Positions 59,320-64,000 of a DNA stretch of 64,000 bases are shown in pieces. The stretch is taken from contig CAYREY010000005.1 of NCBI GenBank assembly GCA_964423405.1, forward strand, positions 74,228 through 138,227. The letters run 5' to 3'. The notes beneath the pieces were generated by a model. The model did not search any database and was not told where the DNA came from. It saw only the letters and a list, made by a program, of their open reading frames with translations. The number at the start of each line of letters is the position of its first letter. Positions within the stretch are counted from its first letter, which is position 1. This DNA comes from Bog-950 sp964423405 (GTDB lineage Bacteria > Bacteroidota > Bacteroidia > Chitinophagales > LD1). The position numbers and the translations under genes are program-made.

Positions 59320-59868
59320 TTAATCGAGGTTTAGCTGCTGCACATAGGCTGGTATGTTAAAAGCAAGCTTGCAGGTGTCATTAAAGGAGTATTCGGTAAG
59401 CGAGTTATTAGGCACGTACTGTCCGTTAACCAGTTCAAACACCTCGGTAGTTTTGGTATCGGGATTGACCAATATGTAGTACCTCACTCCCTGGGTTTCG
59501 TATAACTGGTATTTAATGTGGCGGTCTTTAAGCGAGGTGCTTTTCGATAAAATTTCAACTGCTAAAACCGGTGGCCTTTTTAAAAAGTCATCGGTAAATT
59601 TACCACAAACAATCATCAGGTCGGGGCGTACTACAGTTTGTTCGTCTATTACCCAATCTAAATCCTGAAACACTTTACAATCATCGCAAGTTCGCTCATT
59701 TTTTAAAGCATTGTAAACCTCAACAGCTAATTCAGTATAAACTATCTGGTGTTTTCGTACCGGCGAAGGGCTCATAGCATGGGGATAACCATTTATCAGT
59801 TCCCAATCGCCTTGCCACTGTGCATAGTCATCATAGGTGTAGCGCGGTATGTAGTCATAAGCCTTCAT
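59320..59868 (-). CDS. Uma2-family (DUF820) PD-(D/E)xK nuclease-like protein
   Basis: A 182-residue protein with the Uma2 core: WELINGYPHAMSPSP (about 22-36), VRPDLMIVCG with the catalytic Asp, and VLAVEILSKSTSLKDRHIKYQLYETQGVRYYILVNP, quoted here by its core VEILSKST and DRHIKY. The Asp, Glu and Lys of the restriction-endonuclease fold are present. Uma2 proteins are abundant in many bacteria, but their role is not well established. It is divergent from pepP across 76 bp and stands alone. There is no partner toxin or transposase nearby. Confidence 0.85.
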   Translation of the reverse strand: MKAYDYIPRYTYDDYAQWQGDWELINGYPHAMSPSPVRKHQIVYTELAVEVYNALKNERTCDDCKVFQDLDWVIDEQTVVRPDLMIVCGKFTDDFLKRPPVLAVEILSKSTSLKDRHIKYQLYETQGVRYYILVNPDTKTTEVFELVNGQYVPNNSLTEYSFNDTCKLAFNIPAYVQQLNLD

Positions 59869-59944
59869 GCAGTAAAAATAGTTTATTTACATTACCCATA
59901 CAAAAGCAAAAACGATACATTCGTGCCTAATATTCATTAGCACT

Positions 59945-61240
59945 ATGCGTTACTCAACCATTAACCCCGAACTGTTTAAACTTAACAGAAAGAACTTTAC
60001 AAAGCAGATGAAGAAAAACTCTTTGGCTGTGTTTGTAAGCAACGATATTATTACCCGTAGTGCCGATGCCAGTTACCGTTGGCGCCAGAACCCCGATATG
60101 TTTTACCTGAGCGGTATAGACCAGGAAGAAACATTTTTGATACTGTTTCCGGATGCGCCGGAAGCACGCTACCGCGAGATACTTTTTGTACGCCGCACCA
60201 GCGAGCAGATAATGATTTGGGAAGGTAAAAAACATACCCTGCCAGAGGCTACTGCTATATCGGGTGTAGAGAATGTAATGTGGGCCGAATCGTTTGAAAG
60301 CATATTTAACATGCTGATGCACTACGCCGGCCATGTGTACCTTAACACCAACGAGCACGACCGCAGCATTGCTATGGGCGAGGCTACCGAGGTTAAGTTT
60401 GCCCGCAAGGTAATGAACGATTTTCCGCTGCATAAATACGAGCGCAGCGCCCCTATACTACACAGCCTGCGCGTAGCCAAAAGCAAGTACGAAGTAGAGT
60501 TACTGAGCAAGGCTATTGACATAACCAACATTGGCTTTAAACGCGCCCTTAAGTTTATTAAACCCGGTGTATGGGAGTACGAGGTAGAGGCCGAACTTAC
60601 CCATGCGTACATCAGCAACCGTGGTACCGGCCATGCCTACGAGCCTATAGTGGCTACCGGTGGCAACGCCTGTGTGCTGCACTATGTAAGTAACGATGCC
60701 CAGTGCAAAGCCGGCGACCTGCTGTTGATGGATTGCGGCGCCGAGTATGCCAACTACTGCGCCGACCTTACCCGTACGGTACCGGTTAGCGGCAAGTTTA
60801 CCACCCGCCAGAAAAACGTGTACAATGCCGTACTGCGTGTACACCACGCTGCCGCTGCCATGATGAAACCCGGCATCACCCTCAACGACCTTAACAATGC
60901 CGTAGGTAAAATAATGGAAGAGGAACTGATAAAGCTGAAACTGCTTAAGCTGACTGATGTAAAAAAACAGGACCCTAAGGCTACGCCGCTTTACAAAAAG
61001 TATTTTCCGCATGGTACCGCACACTTTTTGGGCTTAGATGTGCACGACGTAGGTAACCGCTTTGAGAAACTGAAAGAAGGTGCCGTACTTACATGCGAAC
61101 CTGGCATATACATACGCGAAGAAAACCTGGGCATACGTATAGAAAACAACCTGCTGGTAACTAAAGGCAAACCTGTTGACCTGATGGCACAGATACCGAT
61201 AGAGGTAGAAGAGATTGAGGAGATAATGAATAGTAAATAA
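59945..61240 (+). CDS. pepP: Xaa-Pro aminopeptidase (aminopeptidase P)
   Basis: Metallopeptidase that removes an N-terminal residue before proline. The 431-residue protein has the creatinase-like N-terminal domain and the pita-bread catalytic domain. The metal ligands are visible: D263 (LLMDCG), D274 (YCADLTRT), H360 (HGTAHFLGLDVHD), E385 (TCEPGIYI) and E400 (GIRIENN). H246 is the likely substrate-contact histidine. No signal peptide, so cytosolic. It is followed by pssA, purS and rsmI in the same direction, with a short REP-like hairpin in the pepP-pssA gap. Confidence 0.94.
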   Translation: MRYSTINPELFKLNRKNFTKQMKKNSLAVFVSNDIITRSADASYRWRQNPDMFYLSGIDQEETFLILFPDAPEARYREILFVRRTSEQIMIWEGKKHTLPEATAISGVENVMWAESFESIFNMLMHYAGHVYLNTNEHDRSIAMGEATEVKFARKVMNDFPLHKYERSAPILHSLRVAKSKYEVELLSKAIDITNIGFKRALKFIKPGVWEYEVEAELTHAYISNRGTGHAYEPIVATGGNACVLHYVSNDAQCKAGDLLLMDCGAEYANYCADLTRTVPVSGKFTTRQKNVYNAVLRVHHAAAAMMKPGITLNDLNNAVGKIMEEELIKLKLLKLTDVKKQDPKATPLYKKYFPHGTAHFLGLDVHDVGNRFEKLKEGAVLTCEPGIYIREENLGIRIENNLLVTKGKPVDLMAQIPIEVEEIEEIMNSK

Positions 61241-61251
61241 GCCCCTCTAAA

Positions 61252-61268
61252 TCTCCCCAAAGGGGAGA
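61252..61268. repeat. short REP-like hairpin
   Basis: TCTCCCC at 61252-61258 and GGGGAGA at 61262-61268 around an AAA loop, within CCCCTCTAAATCTCCCC and GGGGAGACTTAAA. I recall similar short CCCC/GGGG elements between genes in this phylum. The dispersed nature cannot be checked in this window. Confidence 0.4.
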
Positions 61269-61286
61269 CTTAAATACAAAAAAGTA

Positions 61287-62015
61287 ATGAGTGTATTTTC
61301 GCTTTTTAATATAGCCAACATACTTACCCTTATCAATTTGTTTTCGGGGTGTATGGCGGTGGTATTTATTTTTAACTACCAGATAGAGCTGGTGCCCTAT
61401 TGCGTACTTATATCGCTGGTAGCCGATTTTTTAGATGGCTTTGCCGCCCGCCTTACCAAAAGCGCCAGCAACATTGGCCTGCAGCTGGATAGCCTGGCCG
61501 ATGTAGTAAGCTTTGGGGTAGTACCGGGGGCTATTATTTTTCAGCTGCTGTTTCAAAAGTACGAAAGCAGCGATGCCATGCTATCTACCATGCGTATGTA
61601 CATCTACTCGGCACCGGCGTTTATAGTTACCCTGTTTGCCGCGCTAAGGCTGGCCAAGTTTAATGTAGATACCCGGCAGACCGATGGCTTTATAGGCCTG
61701 GCCACACCGGCAGCTACTATGTTTGTAGTAGGGCTGCTGCTTATATTTTTAAACAACAGCTACGGGCTGGCACCAGTGGTATTTAGCGGCAAAGTGCTGT
61801 ATGGCACCATTGCCCTGCTGGCCGTTTTAATGATAGCCGAAATACCCATGTTTAGCTTTAAGTTTAAAAACTACAGCTTTGGTTACAACAAGGTACGCTA
61901 CCTGTTTATAATTCTTTCGGTACTTTTACTGGCTACGCTTAAATTTGCGGCCATATCGTTAATTATTATTTTGTACATAATTGTTTCTGTCATTCAAAAA
62001 CTAACCAGCAAATGA
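61287..62015 (+). CDS. pssA: CDP-diacylglycerol--serine O-phosphatidyltransferase
   Basis: Membrane enzyme that makes phosphatidylserine, the precursor of phosphatidylethanolamine, from CDP-diacylglycerol and serine. The 242-residue protein carries the full CDP-alcohol phosphotransferase motif: D47, D50-G51, A54-R55, G64, D68 and D72 (DFLDGFAARL, then GLQLDSLAD). About six hydrophobic segments are seen. The ATG of purS overlaps its stop (ATGA, 62012-62015). Confidence 0.95.
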   Translation: MSVFSLFNIANILTLINLFSGCMAVVFIFNYQIELVPYCVLISLVADFLDGFAARLTKSASNIGLQLDSLADVVSFGVVPGAIIFQLLFQKYESSDAMLSTMRMYIYSAPAFIVTLFAALRLAKFNVDTRQTDGFIGLATPAATMFVVGLLLIFLNNSYGLAPVVFSGKVLYGTIALLAVLMIAEIPMFSFKFKNYSFGYNKVRYLFIILSVLLLATLKFAAISLIIILYIIVSVIQKLTSK

Positions 62016-62263
62016 ACTTCCGCGCCGAAATAGACGTGATGCCCCTTAAAGAATTATTGGACCCACAAGGCAAAGCCGTAGCCCACGGTTTGCAAAAAAT
62101 GAGCTTTGATGGCGTTGCCGATGTACGTGTTGGCAAACACATTACCATTAAGCTTAGCGCCGAAAGCAAAGAGGCTGCTACTGCACAGGTAGAAAGCGCC
62201 TGCAAAAAACTACTGGCCAACCCTATTATGGAAGGCTATAAGTTTGAACTGGTACAGGAATAA
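62012..62263 (+). CDS. purS: phosphoribosylformylglycinamidine synthase subunit PurS
   Basis: Small subunit of the FGAM synthase complex (with PurL and PurQ) in purine synthesis. The 83-residue length and the family segments DPQGKAVAHGLQKMSFDGVADVRVGKH, given here by cores DPQGKAV and VRVGKH, then AESKEAA and LLANPIMEGYKFEL are clear. It is coupled to pssA by an ATGA overlap. purL and purQ are not in the window. The overlap with a phospholipid gene has no obvious functional reason. Confidence 0.94.
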   Translation: MNFRAEIDVMPLKELLDPQGKAVAHGLQKMSFDGVADVRVGKHITIKLSAESKEAATAQVESACKKLLANPIMEGYKFELVQE

Positions 62264-62333
62264 ATTCAGTATTAAGTATTGAGTAGTTAGAAAAAGCATT
62301 CGCCTTTATACTTTATACTTGCTACTAAATGCT

Positions 62334-63032
62334 ATGAAACTATACATAGTACCCACGCCGGTTGGCAATTTAGAGGATATAACACTGCGTGCCATCCGCA
62401 CGCTAAAAGAGTGCGATGTAATACTGGCTGAAGACACGCGGCAAACCAAAAAGCTGCTCGATCATTTTCAGATTCAGAAACAGCTACTCTCCTACCATAA
62501 ATTTAACGAGTATAAAACTGTAGAATCGGTGGTGCAGCGCATACAAACCGGTGCTACCGTGGCACTGGTAAGCGATGGCGGCACACCCGGCATTAGCGAC
62601 CCCGGCCATATACTAATAGCCGCCTGCATTAAAGAAGGCATTGCCGTAGAGTGCCTGCCCGGTCCTACTGCTTTTGTACCGGCGCTGGTTAACTCGGGCT
62701 TTGGTACCGACGAGTTTGTGTTTATTGGTTTTTTACCCCATAAAAAAGGCCGCCAAACAAAGCTTAAAGAGATTGCCGCTATACATAAAACCGTTTTGCT
62801 GTACGAATCGCCTTTCAGGGTTTTAAAACTGCTGGAAGAGCTTAAACAGCACATTGGCGATGAGCGCCGCATATCGTGCTCGCGCGAGATATCGAAAATG
62901 TTTGAAGAAACCGTGCGCGGTACCGCTACCGAACTAATAGCCCACTTTACCAAAAAAGAACCACGGGGCGAGTTTGTGGTGGTGATAGAGAACCTAGAAC
63001 CCAAAGCCAAGAGCACAGAGCCAAGAGATTAG
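62334..63032 (+). CDS. rsmI: 16S rRNA (cytidine(1402)-2'-O)-methyltransferase
   Basis: Methylates the 2'-OH of C1402 in the decoding centre of 16S rRNA using S-adenosylmethionine. I chose the ATG at 62334, since MKLYIVPTPVGNLEDIT is the family start. The SAM-binding segment SDGGTPGISDPG (80-91), the early AEDTRQTKKLL (32-42) and FIGFLPHKKGRQ are all present. It is 232 residues, the usual length. It follows purS by 70 nt and ends at a bidirectional terminator. Confidence 0.95.
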   Translation: MKLYIVPTPVGNLEDITLRAIRTLKECDVILAEDTRQTKKLLDHFQIQKQLLSYHKFNEYKTVESVVQRIQTGATVALVSDGGTPGISDPGHILIAACIKEGIAVECLPGPTAFVPALVNSGFGTDEFVFIGFLPHKKGRQTKLKEIAAIHKTVLLYESPFRVLKLLEELKQHIGDERRISCSREISKMFEETVRGTATELIAHFTKKEPRGEFVVVIENLEPKAKSTEPRD

Positions 63033-63080
63033 AACATAGAGAATACAAACAGCCACCACCTCGTACCGCGTAGAGGGACA

Positions 63081-63120
63081 CTCCTCCTTAAATAACGCTG
63101 CGGTAGCCGCAAAGGAGGAG
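63081..63120. terminator. bidirectional hairpin between rsmI and the CDF transporter
   Basis: CTCCTCCTT at 63081-63089 pairs with AAGGAGGAG at 63112-63120, and an inner stem TGCGG (63099-63103) pairs with CCGCA (63107-63111). It sits between convergent genes but lacks a clear U-tract. Confidence 0.6.
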
Positions 63121-63134
63121 AGCTTAACAGCCCT

Positions 63135-63818
63135 TTAATGATTGTGTTTTCTTAGCCCCAGCACCTCTACCCAGCTTTTGCGGATAAGGTCTATACTCCA
63201 CTTTAGTATTACCAGTGCACCAAACAGTGCCAGGATAGAATCGAGGATTTTAAAATCGAAATACTTAATGGCCAGTAACGATATAATGGCGAATATGCTC
63301 AGTATAACGTCGGCTATTACGTGCAGGTAAGCGGCGCGCAGGTTAACATCGGCCTTCTCTTCCTCGCGGTGTAAAAAGAATGCGCTGATGCCGTTTACCA
63401 CTACCGCTATTACTGCTACCAGCAGCGCCTCGTTGGTTACCTCGGCATGTGCCTCGAAAAAGCCGGTAGCGCTTTCGTATATCATAGCCAGCGTTATCAG
63501 CAGCATAATAACCGCGCTGGCAAAACCGCTCAGCGATATTACCTTATGCTCCTGCGCATGGGTTATTTCGCTTTTGTTGCGCAGTATGTAAAAGTACGCA
63601 CCCCAGGCAAGCAACAGCACCAACACATGGCTTAGCATATGCCAGCCATCTATTATCAGCGTTTTGCTGTTAACCATGTAACCAAAGTACAGCTCCAGCA
63701 ACATGGTACAAAACGATATAAGCACTACTATACGCGTACTACGCTCGTTGGCGTGTATGTGGTAGTGCGAGTGATCGTGATGGTGATGCCCGTGCGGATG
63801 GTTATGTTGATGCGCCAT
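63135..63818 (-). CDS. cation diffusion facilitator (CDF) metal exporter with His-rich N-terminus and HxxxH site
   Basis: A 227-residue six-helix metal/proton antiporter of the CDF family. The first 22 residues hold 12 histidines (HNHPHGHHHHDHSHYHIH), typical of a metal-sensing or delivery segment. The second-helix metal site reads HMLSH (H60 and H64) where ZitB-type zinc exporters have HxxxD. The fifth-helix site is HVIAD (H166, D170). The resulting HH-HD set should alter metal preference; cobalt or nickel is possible. The C-terminal cytoplasmic domain of other CDFs is very short. It is convergent with rsmI. Confidence 0.88.
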   Translation of the reverse strand: MAHQHNHPHGHHHHDHSHYHIHANERSTRIVVLISFCTMLLELYFGYMVNSKTLIIDGWHMLSHVLVLLLAWGAYFYILRNKSEITHAQEHKVISLSGFASAVIMLLITLAMIYESATGFFEAHAEVTNEALLVAVIAVVVNGISAFFLHREEEKADVNLRAAYLHVIADVILSIFAIISLLAIKYFDFKILDSILALFGALVILKWSIDLIRKSWVEVLGLRKHNH

Positions 63819-63901
63819 AAAAGGGAGGCCGAAGATAAGAGAAAAATACAGATAGCGCTTTACCCGCTACCCCCTACCCTTTTATTACTGGCGTAACTTT
63901 T

Positions 63902-63909
63902 TATTTTTG
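63902..63909 (+). promoter_or_regulatory. candidate -7 element for tRNA-Lys
   Basis: TATTTTTG is an exact TAnnTTTG, 17 nt before the tRNA. The spacing suits a tRNA promoter; no clear -33 TTTG is present. Confidence 0.45.
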
Positions 63910-63925
63910 CCATCCGTTTTAACCC

Positions 63926-63998
63926 GACTCGGTAGCTCAGCTGGTAGAGCAAATGACTCTTAATCATTGGGTCGAGAGTTCGATCCTCTCCCGGGTCA
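63926..63998 (+). tRNA. tRNA-Lys (anticodon CTT)
   Basis: A 73-nt cloverleaf. Acceptor GACTCGG (63926-63932) pairs with CCGGGTC (63991-63997), with an A discriminator at 63998. The D-arm contains GCTCAGCTGGTAGAGC. Anticodon stem AATGA and TCATT enclose the loop CTCTTAA, anticodon CTT. T-arm GAGAG-TTCGATC-CTCTC is intact. No CCA is encoded. Confidence 0.96.
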
Positions 63999-64000
63999 CA

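Noticed and set aside
59320..59868. Uma2-type gene as part of a defence or mobile system
   Set aside because: It stands alone with housekeeping genes on each side; no transposase, integrase or toxin-antitoxin partner is present.

Overview
The window looks like a draft-assembly contig from a member of the Bacteroidota, most likely near the Chitinophagales. This is an inference from four signs: several very large exported proteins ending in the gliding-motility-associated (CHU_C, type B) sorting domain of the type IX secretion system (T9SS), a PorP/SprF-family protein next to an OmpA/TPR/propeller protein resembling PorE, a type A T9SS sorting tail on another protein, and promoter-like sites of the Bacteroidota form TTTG...TAnnTTTG. 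Codon use strongly favours ATA, GTA and ACC, with two exceptions noted below.

Layout. Positions 1-4649 hold a divergent pair of phosphatases: a PhoD-type enzyme with C-terminal Ig-like repeats (cut by the window edge) and a PafA-type alkaline phosphatase followed by a small membrane protein. Positions 4651-13675 (minus strand) hold two adjacent cell-surface proteins of 1426 and 1573 residues that share a C-terminal cassette. Positions 13772-23103 are mostly housekeeping genes (DedA, AroE, a MepA-like peptidase, RmuC, proline dehydrogenase, RuvB) plus envelope proteins. Positions 23179-50247 (minus strand) are the centrepiece: a 7,908-residue surface protein, then PorP/SprF, then the PorE-like OmpA protein. 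Positions 50907-57072 hold a basic DNA-binding-like protein, a RetSat/CrtI-like oxidoreductase, a three-gene set with an acyl-CoA dehydrogenase and an APH-type kinase, a lipoprotein and a small 17-residue-repeat secreted protein. Positions 57426-64000 hold PEP carboxykinase (broken by a 100-N assembly gap), a Uma2-type protein, the run pepP-pssA-purS-rsmI, a cation diffusion facilitator and tRNA-Lys(CTT).

How the parts work together. The giant protein, PorP/SprF and PorE-like genes form the arrangement typical of SprB-type adhesin loci: the giant is the likely T9SS cargo and surface filament, PorP/SprF its outer-membrane partner, and the PorE-like protein a link to peptidoglycan. The giant protein is built from several successive classes of beta-sandwich repeat. 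Three of these have higher-order periodicity: a three-module unit of about 768 bp, a two-module unit of about 635 bp, and an alternating 249-bp module. That modular architecture is the most striking feature of the window. The acyl-CoA dehydrogenase plus APH kinase pair resembles a split ACAD10/11 (or LvaA/LvaC) system for 4-hydroxyacyl-CoA breakdown.
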